Assembly: GCA_038849025.1 (NCBI GenBank)
Contig: JAWCNE010000002.1
Coordinates: forward strand, 8,326-72,325
DNA from: WUQU01 sp038849025
Lineage (GTDB): Archaea > Thermoproteota > Bathyarchaeia > Bathyarchaeales > Bathycorpusculaceae
Length of the DNA: 64,000 nucleotides
Reading direction: 5' to 3'
A program made the position numbers and the translations under genes. Positions 35,184 through 43,464 of this stretch are shown piece by piece (the first letter of the stretch is position 1; every line of letters starts with the position of its first letter). The notes under the pieces were generated by a model. That model ran no database searches. It was not told the DNA's origin and saw only the letters and a list, made by a program, of their open reading frames with translations.

Positions 35184-35759
35184 ATGGAAGACGTAATCAA
35201 ATTGGCCACAGCCCTTCACGGACATCTTTCTCCGGGGGTGGCCCTTGGAATTCGAATGGGTCAAATTGGCTTGAAAAGGCTGGGCCTCCCTAAAGGCGAC
35301 AAGAGGCTTTTCGCAGTGGTGGAGACAACCCTTTGTCTAGCTGATGGCGTTCAAGCAAGTACTGGTTGCACAACCGGTCACGATTCGCTACATGTTAAGG
35401 ATTTTGGGAAGCTTGCAATATGTCTTGCAAGATCGGACACAAAGAAGGGGGTAAGGTTAGCCTTAAAGCAAGAGTCTTTGCCGCTCCGCGTTAACGACTG
35501 GGTTATGCGAAAGAGAAAGTTTAACCACTGTGAAGAAGAAATTAACAGAGAAGTGTTACTTTTAGACGAGTCATTTTTTAAGATTGAGGAAGTGGCTGTT
35601 GAGCCGTTTTCAGAATTTAGTGAAGCTGGAATAGCCCAGTGTGACGTATGTGGTGAATGGGCAGTTGAAGATAAAATAGTAAAGGTAAAAGGGAAAACCC
35701 TTTGCCGAGCATGTTCCGGCGCGGGCTACTACACGCCATGTAATCCTCGCCCAGTTTAA
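35184..35759 (+). CDS. fmdE: FmdE-like protein
   Basis: A 191-residue protein of the FmdE family, first seen beside formylmethanofuran dehydrogenase but found near many molybdenum/tungsten enzymes. The N-terminal signature is ALHGHLSPGVALGIRMG and a conserved cysteine block is STGCTTGHDS. The C-terminus is a zinc ribbon, CDVCGEWA then CRACSGAGYY. The ATG at 35184 is preferred: AAGGTG lies 8 bases before it, and the TATA-like boxes at 35111-35128 would start mRNA after the alternative start at 35130. It is first in a run with a metal/oxyanion ABC importer. Confidence 0.85.
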   Translation: MEDVIKLATALHGHLSPGVALGIRMGQIGLKRLGLPKGDKRLFAVVETTLCLADGVQASTGCTTGHDSLHVKDFGKLAICLARSDTKKGVRLALKQESLPLRVNDWVMRKRKFNHCEEEINREVLLLDESFFKIEEVAVEPFSEFSEAGIAQCDVCGEWAVEDKIVKVKGKTLCRACSGAGYYTPCNPRPV

Positions 35760-35786
35760 TTAGTGGCATGGGAGGTTATTCGTGAT

Positions 35787-36887
35787 ATGCGGAAAAGCCT
35801 TCTGGTTCTAACAATTGCCATTATGGTAATAGTCGCTTTTGCGACAATTTACTTAATTTGGCAAAACCCAAGCGCCCAAGAAGGCTCCATAACAATTACC
35901 GACGCGTTAGGCCGAACTGTCCAGATAAAGACACCTATAAATAGGGTGATAATAACAGGCAAAGGTTCTTGGCCCATTGTAACCGTAGCATACATGTTTC
36001 CGAATGCTAAGAATTTACTTTACGCCATAAGCGGCAACATGAATGTTTCGTTATTCAGGATGGTTGACCCCAACATGGCATCTAAAATAGCTACAACCCC
36101 ATCAGAGGAACTTAGTGCAGAAGAGTTAGCTAAAATGGAACCAGACGTGGTTATACTCAAGTCTACAATGAAAGAATTAGGCGATGTGCTCGAAGCATTA
36201 AAAATTAAAGTTGTCTACGTCGATTTTGAAACTCTGGAAACTTACATTCGAGATGTTAAAGTTTTAGGAAAGATTTTCATGGACGAAATAAAAGCTGAAG
36301 AAATAGCCAACTACTACAATGAAACATACTATTCAATTCTTTCACAAATATCCACTGAAGGAAAACGCGAAAACGTTCTACTATTATACTATAACACTAA
36401 AGGAGGCACAATTTCATTTCAGGTTCCCGGGCAAGGGTGGCTACAGACATTTATGATAGAGGCAGCAGGAGGTTATCCTCTGTCAAAAGAGTTACCCGGA
36501 ACAGGATGGAACACGGTGTCCTTTGAACAAATAGCTAACTGGAACCCAGACATAATATTTTTAGTCACTTACTCTAAATCTCCAACACCAAGCGATGTAA
36601 AAAATTGGCTCTTGAATAATGCTACTTGGAAGGATATTTCTGCAGTTAAAAATGGAAGGGTTTACGCAGTTCCACACGACTGCGGTAATATGGCAGCTTT
36701 AGGCAGTTGGGACGTCCCAGGATCACGTTGGATAATTGGGCTCAAGTGGATGGCGAAGAAAATCAATCCCTCTATCTTTGGGAACTTGGACATCGCAGGC
36801 GAAGCCAAAACATTTTACATGGAAATGTATGGTCTAGAGGAGGACGAGGCCAACATGATAGTGAACGAGATTTCGGGAGACTTATGA
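35787..36887 (+). CDS. ABC transporter substrate-binding protein, FecB/MolA-like
   Basis: A 366-residue exported binding protein. A hydrophobic N-terminal segment (LLVLTIAIMVIVAFATIYLI) anchors it. The fold is the periplasmic-binding-2/FecB type: DALGRTVQIKTPINRVI, then a helix-backbone region and EQIANWNPDIIFLV. Such proteins bind siderophores, cobalamin or, as in MolA, molybdate/tungstate. The neighbours (ModE, FmdE, MoeA, MobA/B) favour molybdate or tungstate. ATG at 35787 follows GGAGGT by about ten bases; a GTG at 35763 is less likely. Confidence 0.85.
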   Translation: MRKSLLVLTIAIMVIVAFATIYLIWQNPSAQEGSITITDALGRTVQIKTPINRVIITGKGSWPIVTVAYMFPNAKNLLYAISGNMNVSLFRMVDPNMASKIATTPSEELSAEELAKMEPDVVILKSTMKELGDVLEALKIKVVYVDFETLETYIRDVKVLGKIFMDEIKAEEIANYYNETYYSILSQISTEGKRENVLLLYYNTKGGTISFQVPGQGWLQTFMIEAAGGYPLSKELPGTGWNTVSFEQIANWNPDIIFLVTYSKSPTPSDVKNWLLNNATWKDISAVKNGRVYAVPHDCGNMAALGSWDVPGSRWIIGLKWMAKKINPSIFGNLDIAGEAKTFYMEMYGLEEDEANMIVNEISGDL

Positions 36888-36905
36888 TTTCAAGAGGAAC
36901 AAGAG

Positions 36906-37877
36906 TTGAATTATAATACTCGCTTCCTATTGATGGCATGTGCCTTGTCCATCACATTAATACTGTCAATTTTTTTTGTTGGCAGATACACCATAAACCC
37001 ATTTAACATTACTCTAGATGAATTAGGCAGTAATATCTTACTAAATATTAGAGTGCCCCGAGTATTAGCAGCCGCACTGCTGGGAATGGCGTTATCTGTA
37101 GCAGGAGCTGCCATGCAATCAGCTTTCAGAAATCCGTTGGTTGGTCCAGAAATTCTCGGCGTCAGTCAAGGCGCAGCGTTTGGAGCTGCATTAGCCATAC
37201 TTTTACTTCCAGGCGATCCCTTAAAGTTGGAGGCTCTTTCAATGCTTTTTGGTTTATCGGCGCTTTTGGCGTCATACGCGATTTCTTCAACTATAAGGTA
37301 TGGTGGTAGAATTCTTAGGCTGGTTCTTGCAGGGTTAGCGGTTTCAGCCGTCTACTCAGCGGGAGTTGGGGTTATGAAATTTTTAGCGGATCCTATGAAA
37401 CAGTTGCCAGAACTAACGTTTTGGCTTCTGGGGGGTTTATCAGGAGTTACATGGAGGGATTTTCTAAACACAGCCCCATTAGCCCTCATAGGAATAGCTT
37501 TATTACTTATTGTTAGATGGCGAATAAACCTACTTACTTTGGACGACGATATCGTTGTATCTTTAGGAGCAGATCCTAAAAAACTTAGAGCATTCGTTGT
37601 CACTTTTGCTGTAGTGGCCACAGCTGCGGTTACATCTGTTGCGGGGATCATAGGTTGGATGGGATTAACAGTTCCGCATATTTGCAGAAAGCTCTTTGGG
37701 GCTGAAAGCAGCAGGATAATACCGGCGTCAATATTGTTAGGCGCCACATTGATGATAATTTTTGATGATATTGCAAGAACAATATCGGCTGGCGAAATAC
37801 CCTTAGGCATAATCACATCCTTTCTAGGCGCCATACTTTTTGTTTTATTCCTTTCTAGGGGGACCCCTCATGAGTAA
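36906..37877 (+). CDS. ABC transporter permease, FecCD family
   Basis: A 323-residue permease with about nine to ten hydrophobic segments. FecCD/BtuC/MolB signatures include LGMALSVAGAAMQSAFRNPL and VGPEILGVSQGAAFGA at the N-terminus, GADPKKLRAF in the coupling loop, and GWMGLTVPHICRKLFG near the end. The start is TTG at 36906 after AGAGGAAC. It overlaps the ATPase gene by eight bases, so the three importer genes are one operon. Confidence 0.88.
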   Translation: MNYNTRFLLMACALSITLILSIFFVGRYTINPFNITLDELGSNILLNIRVPRVLAAALLGMALSVAGAAMQSAFRNPLVGPEILGVSQGAAFGAALAILLLPGDPLKLEALSMLFGLSALLASYAISSTIRYGGRILRLVLAGLAVSAVYSAGVGVMKFLADPMKQLPELTFWLLGGLSGVTWRDFLNTAPLALIGIALLLIVRWRINLLTLDDDIVVSLGADPKKLRAFVVTFAVVATAAVTSVAGIIGWMGLTVPHICRKLFGAESSRIIPASILLGATLMIIFDDIARTISAGEIPLGIITSFLGAILFVLFLSRGTPHE

Positions 37878-38676
37878 AATATCCATTAAAAATCTAAAAT
37901 ATAGGTATCCAAGTTCCGAAAAGGACATCCTAAAAGGAGTATCATTAGAAATTCCTGAGGGCAAAATAACTGCGTTACTTGGACCCAATGGATCAGGCAA
38001 GTCTACGCTTTTCAAAGTTTTGCTAAAAGTGTTAAGCCCTTACGAAGGTAACATCTATTTGAACGGTGAAGACCTAAAAGAAGTTGATATTAACTCTCTA
38101 AGCAGAACAATAGCATGGGTTCCTCAAGAAGAAGACGCACTATTTCCGTACACAGTTCTTGAATACATACTTATGGGCAGAACCCCCCATCTCGGCTTCT
38201 TCAGTATGCCCAATAAAAAAGATGAAGAAACCGCACAAAGGGTTCTTCTTCAACTATGTTTGCACAACATATCTCATAGAAAAGTACCCACTTTAAGCGG
38301 TGGAGAAAAGAAACTAATTTCTATAGCCAGGGCTCTAGTTCAAGAATCTGACACCTTAATTTTAGATGAACCCACAGCCCATTTAGACATGGGAAACAAA
38401 GCAAGAGTGCTCAGTATAATTCGTAAGATGGCTAACTCTGGAAAAACAATAATTTTTTCAACCCATGATCCCAACGAGACGTTTCTTGTAGCAGACAATG
38501 TAATCATACTAAATGGTGGTGAAGTAGTGAGCGAAGGACCTCCAGCTACGGCAATAAATGAAAAGGTGTTGGAAAAAATTTACGAAGCCAAGGTGATAGT
38601 TCATAAGCTTGACAATGGAGTTTTGGTGGGGTTTAACCAAGAAAAATTCAAAAGGGACCACTCTAATCCCTTTTAA
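37870..38676 (+). CDS. ABC transporter ATPase, FecE/MolC-like
   Basis: A 268-residue ABC ATPase. Walker A is GPNGSGKST, the signature is LSGGEKK, Walker B is TLILDEPTAH, and the H-loop is FSTHDPNET. The pattern is that of ATPases that pair with FecCD permeases. ATG at 37870 follows AGGGGGACC inside the permease gene; the longer reading to 37840 lacks a ribosome-binding site. It completes a probable molybdate/tungstate importer. Confidence 0.88.
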   Translation: MSKISIKNLKYRYPSSEKDILKGVSLEIPEGKITALLGPNGSGKSTLFKVLLKVLSPYEGNIYLNGEDLKEVDINSLSRTIAWVPQEEDALFPYTVLEYILMGRTPHLGFFSMPNKKDEETAQRVLLQLCLHNISHRKVPTLSGGEKKLISIARALVQESDTLILDEPTAHLDMGNKARVLSIIRKMANSGKTIIFSTHDPNETFLVADNVIILNGGEVVSEGPPATAINEKVLEKIYEAKVIVHKLDNGVLVGFNQEKFKRDHSNPF

Positions 38677-38711
38677 CTACAATTTTTAACTCGCATATTT
38701 TATCGATATCC

Positions 38712-38912
38712 TTAAGAGAGGCGGCCATGCCCATCACAATGTTTTTGATTATAGCATAAGGGAACACTTTTAAGGGCACCTTGTTCCATTAACTTCAAGA
38801 ATAACGTCTTTTTCGTTAGTAATGGGCAGTTTCTCAGCATTCCTGTTCCCGCGAAAATAGCCTTTTGTAAATTCGCTGCATGAGCTATACCGCATTCTCC
38901 GCAGTGAGTCAC
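38712..38912 (-). CDS. small Cys protein resembling a 4Fe-4S domain, coupled to mobB
   Basis: A 66-residue protein whose ATG overlaps the mobB stop by four bases. It begins THCGECGIAHAANLQKAIFA and has a later GMLRNCPLL. This matches the C-x2-C-x4-C-x16-C [4Fe-4S] domain of corrinoid and MobB-associated proteins, except that the third cysteine position is Ala. Two more cysteines occur at the end (LCYNQKHCDGH). It may bind a cluster with other ligands, or be degenerate. MobB-linked Fe-S domains occur in other archaea, usually fused. Confidence 0.6.
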   Translation of the reverse strand: MTHCGECGIAHAANLQKAIFAGTGMLRNCPLLTKKTLFLKLMEQGALKSVPLCYNQKHCDGHGRLS

Positions 38913-39457
38913 GCTGGAAGATAAGAAAATGCTTCCTTCTCAACTAAGTCTGCAATTTTTGCAGCGTCGGTTTTACAGTTTAATATTGGAACTTTCAACT
39001 TGAACGCCTTTTTCGTCTCTTCTTCTGATTCAGCTATTAACCCCGAAATTGCAATTACGTGGCCTTCTGCAAATCTTTCAGCTTCATCTGCGTCTTTTGC
39101 CGCAACTATCCTTGCAATGTTTTTTTCATGAGCAAAACCTTCTAAAACGACATAATCAAGTCCTTTTAGAAAATGCATTAAATTGTTTAAGCTCAGCTTT
39201 TTCTTTACAAAAAACACTGTTTCGTTAATGGGTGTAGCCACTACTATTTCAGCGCCAGCTTTACCATGCTCCCAAGTGTCTTTACCTGGATAATCAACCC
39301 ATTGAGCGTTGGACATTTCCTTAACAGAGCCAACGCTGTAGCCTCGAAGCTTAAGCTCTGGAATTAGATGCGCTATCACGGCAGTCTTTCCGGAGTGTTT
39401 TCCTCCAACCACGGACACAAGTTTAGGAACGGCGAATCCCCCTTTAGGTGTAAACAT
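38909..39457 (-). CDS. mobB: MobB, molybdopterin-guanine dinucleotide synthesis GTPase (copy 1)
   Basis: A 182-residue P-loop protein. Walker A is GGKHSGKTAV, followed by the MobB phrase GSVKEMSNAQWVDYPGKDTW (D-x-PG-x-DTW-x-H) and ALVVLEGFAHE-like VVLEGFAHEKN. MobB is thought to feed GTP to MobA when bis-MGD cofactor is made. The initiation codon may be ATG at 39457 or a later GTG. It is divergent from moeA, 53 bases away, and followed by the small Cys protein. Confidence 0.87.
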   Translation of the reverse strand: MFTPKGGFAVPKLVSVVGGKHSGKTAVIAHLIPELKLRGYSVGSVKEMSNAQWVDYPGKDTWEHGKAGAEIVVATPINETVFFVKKKLSLNNLMHFLKGLDYVVLEGFAHEKNIARIVAAKDADEAERFAEGHVIAISGLIAESEEETKKAFKLKVPILNCKTDAAKIADLVEKEAFSYLPA

Positions 39458-39510
39458 TTATACTCTATTAAGATTCTAATTAAATTGTTCTCTCTAGTTA
39501 AGGGAAATTT

Positions 39511-40791
39511 ATGCAGAGAAAGGACCAAAAAAGGACATTTAAACTAATATCTTATGATGATGCCTTAAAGAAGCTCTTCGAAATAACAAAACATATAAAA
39601 CCTATAAGTTATGAAAAGATTCTTGTGGAGAGTTCTGTAGGGCGTGTTTTAGCTGAGGATATAAGGTCAGAAGTAAATATTCCTCCAAATGATCAAGCCT
39701 TAATTGATGGATATGCGATAAAATCCGAAGATGCATTGAATGCGTCTTTGGATAATCCAGTTAGACTTAAAGTCGTTGGTAAACTTTATCCATGGAACAC
39801 CCCAACCGACTTTAACTTAGTACGAGGGCAAACAATTTACGTTACATGTGGAGCGCCGTTGCCAAAAGGAGCGGACGCGGTAATAAAGGTTGAAAACACC
39901 ATTTTGCATGATGATGAAATTGAAATACGCCATGCCGTCAAGAAGGGAGAAAATGTAGCCTTAAAAGGCGAGGATTTAAAAGAGGGAAGTTTAATTTTTA
40001 GAAAAGGAAATGTCCTAAGGTTGCAAGACATTGGATTTTTAGCCGGCGTCGGAGTAAGGAAAGTTAAAGTTTTCAAGAAACCAAAGGTAGCAATTATAGC
40101 TACGGGAAATGAACTTTACGAATTAAGTAAGAAAGAGCCAACACGAATAGTTGACAATTATGCATTAATAATCTCCTTTTTGATCTCAAAGTTGGGAGGC
40201 ATTCCAATAAGGCTGGGCATAGCACCAGACGACCTTTCTGAGCTGAAAAATAAAATTAATGAAGGCGCAGAGAAAGCAGATATAATAGTTACAATAGGAG
40301 GCTGTTCCGTCGGCGAGAAAGATTTTGTTCCAGATGCAGTAAATTCCATGGGAGAGCCCGGCGTCATAGTTCACGGGGTGAAAGTGAAACCTGGAAGAGT
40401 AACAGGGTTTGGATTGGTTAAAGGTAAGCCCATAATAATGTTGCCTGGGCTAATTGCATCTACTTTGGCGGGCTTTTTCCTGTTTGCTGCTCCTTTAATT
40501 TGCTTTTATAATGGTTTAGAGAGAGAATGTTTGCTTCCAAAAGTCAAGGCGAAAATGACCCAAAACTTAGAGGCGGACGAAAGACTTCACTATAGGTTTT
40601 TGCCTGTTCGCTTAAAGCAAGATGGTAAAAATCTCATGGCAGAGCTTGTTGTTGGGGGACCGGGTAGTTTGCGGAGATTTTTAGACTCCAATGGTTTCAT
40701 TTTGATTTCTCCTGGAAAAAGTTTAAGGAAAGGCGAAGACATAGAAGTCACATTGTTTGGTTGTGAAGAGTTCACAAAATTTCTCAGTTAG
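39511..40791 (+). CDS. moeA: MoeA, molybdopterin molybdenumtransferase
   Basis: A 426-residue enzyme that inserts molybdate (or tungstate) into adenylyl-molybdopterin. Domain order is normal: N-terminal MoeA region (IPPNDQALIDGYAIK), MoCF-binding domain (ATGNEL, then TIGGCSVGEKDFV), and the C-terminal beta domain. The usual GLPGNPVS loop is MLPGLIASTL, a mild variant. It heads a run of moeA, mobB and mobA with gaps of 15-18 bases, so the block is one operon for cofactor maturation. Confidence 0.92.
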   Translation: MQRKDQKRTFKLISYDDALKKLFEITKHIKPISYEKILVESSVGRVLAEDIRSEVNIPPNDQALIDGYAIKSEDALNASLDNPVRLKVVGKLYPWNTPTDFNLVRGQTIYVTCGAPLPKGADAVIKVENTILHDDEIEIRHAVKKGENVALKGEDLKEGSLIFRKGNVLRLQDIGFLAGVGVRKVKVFKKPKVAIIATGNELYELSKKEPTRIVDNYALIISFLISKLGGIPIRLGIAPDDLSELKNKINEGAEKADIIVTIGGCSVGEKDFVPDAVNSMGEPGVIVHGVKVKPGRVTGFGLVKGKPIIMLPGLIASTLAGFFLFAAPLICFYNGLERECLLPKVKAKMTQNLEADERLHYRFLPVRLKQDGKNLMAELVVGGPGSLRRFLDSNGFILISPGKSLRKGEDIEVTLFGCEEFTKFLS

Positions 40792-40806
40792 GAGAAGTAG
40801 CCCGAT

Positions 40807-41355
40807 ATGATCGTAATAGCTGTTGTCGGGACGAGCAATTCAGGCAAGACAACGACAATTGAATATCTAACGTCGCGAATTTCAAAGGAAGGATATAAGG
40901 TGGGCTCAATAAAGCATATACACCATGAGAATTTTTCCATAGATACCCCGGGAACGGACACTTGGCGGCATGCTCAAGCAGGAGCAGTTGTAATAGCGGC
41001 GGTTTCGCCAAAAGAGACGGTTATAATCAAGAAAACAGATGCTCCTCTAAACGATTTAGATCAAATTCTCAGGTTGTTTGATAAGGAAAATTTAGACTTA
41101 ATTTTTATTGAAGGCTTTCATTCGCTATGCACAAAAAGAAAGGACATCTTCAAAATAATAACCGCAAAGGATCCAGAGGACCTTATTAGAACCTTAAAAG
41201 GCACAGAACAACCCATATTGGCGATAACAGGGTTGGTTGCTAGGAAAAAAAGCGAAATAGGTGAAATTAAAATACCAATAATCGACTTAAACAGTGAAGG
41301 TGATTCTCTTCTTAAGCTTGTTAAAAATGAAATTGGCTATGGAAAGTCCAGATAG
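40807..41355 (+). CDS. mobB: MobB, copy 2
   Basis: A 182-residue P-loop protein, a paralogue of the MobB on the other strand 1.3 kb away. Walker A is GTSNSGKTTT, and the MobB motif is HHENFSIDTPGTDTWRHAQAG. LIFIEGFHSL fits Walker B. It lies between moeA and mobA. Two MobB in one locus may serve different cofactor forms or metals; the sequence does not say which. Confidence 0.87.
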   Translation: MIVIAVVGTSNSGKTTTIEYLTSRISKEGYKVGSIKHIHHENFSIDTPGTDTWRHAQAGAVVIAAVSPKETVIIKKTDAPLNDLDQILRLFDKENLDLIFIEGFHSLCTKRKDIFKIITAKDPEDLIRTLKGTEQPILAITGLVARKKSEIGEIKIPIIDLNSEGDSLLKLVKNEIGYGKSR

Positions 41356-41373
41356 ATAATTGATTAAGAGGAA

Positions 41374-42462
41374 ATGTCGGTGAGAAAGGCAGCAATAATA
41401 CTTGCAGGAGGCCTAGCTAAAAGGTTTCAAGTAGAAGGGAAACAATGGGTGGATAAGGCTCTAGCAAACATACATAACAAGCCCATCCTTGTTCACATTA
41501 TCGAAAGAGTAACGCCCCTCGTTGAAGAAATAATAATATGCGTCAACAACGAAACACGAAAGCTTGAATACTCTACGGTTTTGCGAAATTATTCAATCAA
41601 CCATGTGAAAATATGCACTGACATGCGCTACCCAAATATTAGTGGCCCAGCTGTGGCAGTTACAACTGGACTGAAAGTGGCTGAAGCAGACTACTGCATT
41701 GTACTTCCATGCGATACGCCCTTCGTACAACCGGCGGTTTTAGAACACTTGTTTTACGCCGTTAGAAAATCAAGCATAGCCGTCCCTATACATTCGGACG
41801 GCATGTTGGAACCTCTAATGTTTTCGTGTAGAAGACTTACAACCACCCAGATTGCTGAAACTCTTTGCTGGCTAGAACGCGATAGACCTGACGATATAAT
41901 AAGAGGGTCATCTACAGTTAACTTTGTATCCACAGTCGGCGAATTGAAAAGTAAGGATCCTGAACTCAAGAGTTTTATAAATATAAATTTCCAAGAAGAT
42001 TTAGTTAAACTCGTAACAAGAGTTTTTGAAAATGGTCCTATAAAGGAGAGCATACGATTAAAAATTGGCGCGCCTAGAAGTTCAGAGCTAGAACAACTTA
42101 AGGAGGCTGCAAAAAATTACGCGGATAAGAAGTTCAAAGAGGCATTTAATGTTCTAGACCTTTTAGCTGAACGTTTTGAAAGAAAAAGCTTGAATTTCTG
42201 GGCGGGAATTTGCCGAGAAAAAGTAGGCCAAGCTTTGTTTAGTTTGTCGCGTATTAAAGATGATGCAGAAGTTATGAAAATATACCGTTTAAAAGGCGCA
42301 GAAGCGTTGGTGAAAGCCGCGCAGAACTATTCCTCAGAAGCCCAATTTTACGACAAGAACCATATTGATTTTTTAGCTAAACACGCCAGAGAGGATGAGT
42401 TTTGGTGCAAGAGGCAATTGACGCCTTCACGTCTACAAACCCAAACGACTGAAAAGATCTGA
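41374..42462 (+). CDS. mobA: MobA-like nucleotidyltransferase with C-terminal helical domain
   Basis: A 362-residue protein. Residues 1 to about 205 are a MobA/MobB-type NTP transferase: AAIILAGGLAKRF at the start, a metal-binding LPCDTPF, and NFQEDLVK at the end. It would transfer GMP (or CMP) to Mo-molybdopterin. MobA alone is about 200 residues; here about 140 more residues (ELEQLKEAAKNYADKKFKEA onward) form predicted helices that look like HEPN or TPR-type bundles. I do not recognise the extra domain. The gene ends the moeA-mobB-mobA operon. Confidence 0.82.
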   Translation: MSVRKAAIILAGGLAKRFQVEGKQWVDKALANIHNKPILVHIIERVTPLVEEIIICVNNETRKLEYSTVLRNYSINHVKICTDMRYPNISGPAVAVTTGLKVAEADYCIVLPCDTPFVQPAVLEHLFYAVRKSSIAVPIHSDGMLEPLMFSCRRLTTTQIAETLCWLERDRPDDIIRGSSTVNFVSTVGELKSKDPELKSFININFQEDLVKLVTRVFENGPIKESIRLKIGAPRSSELEQLKEAAKNYADKKFKEAFNVLDLLAERFERKSLNFWAGICREKVGQALFSLSRIKDDAEVMKIYRLKGAEALVKAAQNYSSEAQFYDKNHIDFLAKHAREDEFWCKRQLTPSRLQTQTTEKI

Positions 42463-42507
42463 AAATTTTGTAAAAAAAATGGATTATAATTAGAAGCGAA
42501 AAATGTT

Positions 42508-43383
42508 TTATTTTTTCTCTACTATTGCTATTAGCCTTACTATTGAACCGTCTCCGCCGGCCCATCTTAGGGGCAAGCCTATAATTGTGCACCTTTTGCC
42601 TGTTACTTTGTCTATATCGCCTCCAACGTTTTCATAGCCCATTATACCGTGCGTTAACAGAAGCCTATGGCAAGGCTCCCAGTATGGAAAGTCTTCAGTT
42701 ACATCTCTTCCTGTCTCCTTTTTATATTCATCTGCAAGCCACGGCAAAACACGGTTTCTCTCGTCGCCACCTGGCTGGGCCCAAACTTCCCTCGTTGCCA
42801 ATGGATGATCAAGCGCTTGCGTATCAGTGCCCACCGCTTTAACTTGTTTCTTAACGAACCATTCTCCAGCCTCTTTGTAGAAACCCGGCGCATAACAGAA
42901 GTATTTAACGGTGTCGCCCCAATAACGGTGCCAACCAGTGTTCACTATTACTATGTCCCCTTTTTCTATTGGCGGATCAGCTTTTTCAAGATCTTCAGCT
43001 GTGATTATTTCCCACTTGTCCTTAGGTATGGAAACCACGACGCCTTTCCCCATGTATCTCTCTATGGGTATTTGTTCTGTCGATGGGAAACCCTCTTCAA
43101 CATGCACTGGAGAATCGGCATGGGTTGAAACATGCATCGTGTGCGTAAGCACTTGCGACAAAACACGGGATTTTGCATGATAATGCATCCTTTCGATTTT
43201 AATATCCTCAAAATATGGCCAAAGAGGAACCCCTAGTCCAAACGGATGGGAGAGATCGTAGACCTCAACGGGTTTGCCGAGTATTTCGACACTAACTTTT
43301 TTTAAGACATCTTCCGGTTTGCCGATGTATTTCGGATCCAGCATACCATGCAAATATTTAGAATCTACCTCAAACTTTTTCAT
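42508..43383 (-). CDS. cyclase-family metal hydrolase, candidate dihydrophloroglucinol cyclohydrolase
   Basis: A 291-residue member of the cyclase family (kynurenine formamidase/isatin hydrolase relatives). The metal motif H-x3-H-x-D-x3-H is seen as HVSTHADSPVH with His-84, His-88, Asp-90 and His-94; YDLSHPFGLGVPLWP is the typical N-terminus. Family members use Mn or Zn to open rings or cleave amides. The bacterial phloroglucinol pathway needs a Mn-dependent hydrolase that opens dihydrophloroglucinol, and this is the only candidate of that kind in the window. It lies 18 kb from the dehydrogenase, so the link is inferred. Confidence 0.88.
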   Translation of the reverse strand: MKKFEVDSKYLHGMLDPKYIGKPEDVLKKVSVEILGKPVEVYDLSHPFGLGVPLWPYFEDIKIERMHYHAKSRVLSQVLTHTMHVSTHADSPVHVEEGFPSTEQIPIERYMGKGVVVSIPKDKWEIITAEDLEKADPPIEKGDIVIVNTGWHRYWGDTVKYFCYAPGFYKEAGEWFVKKQVKAVGTDTQALDHPLATREVWAQPGGDERNRVLPWLADEYKKETGRDVTEDFPYWEPCHRLLLTHGIMGYENVGGDIDKVTGKRCTIIGLPLRWAGGDGSIVRLIAIVEKK

Positions 43384-43464
43384 TTAAACCACCATGTTGA
43401 AAATTTTATGCCTTACAATAAATTAAAGGTTACTCTCTAATAAACTTGCAGCGAGGGAACACAA

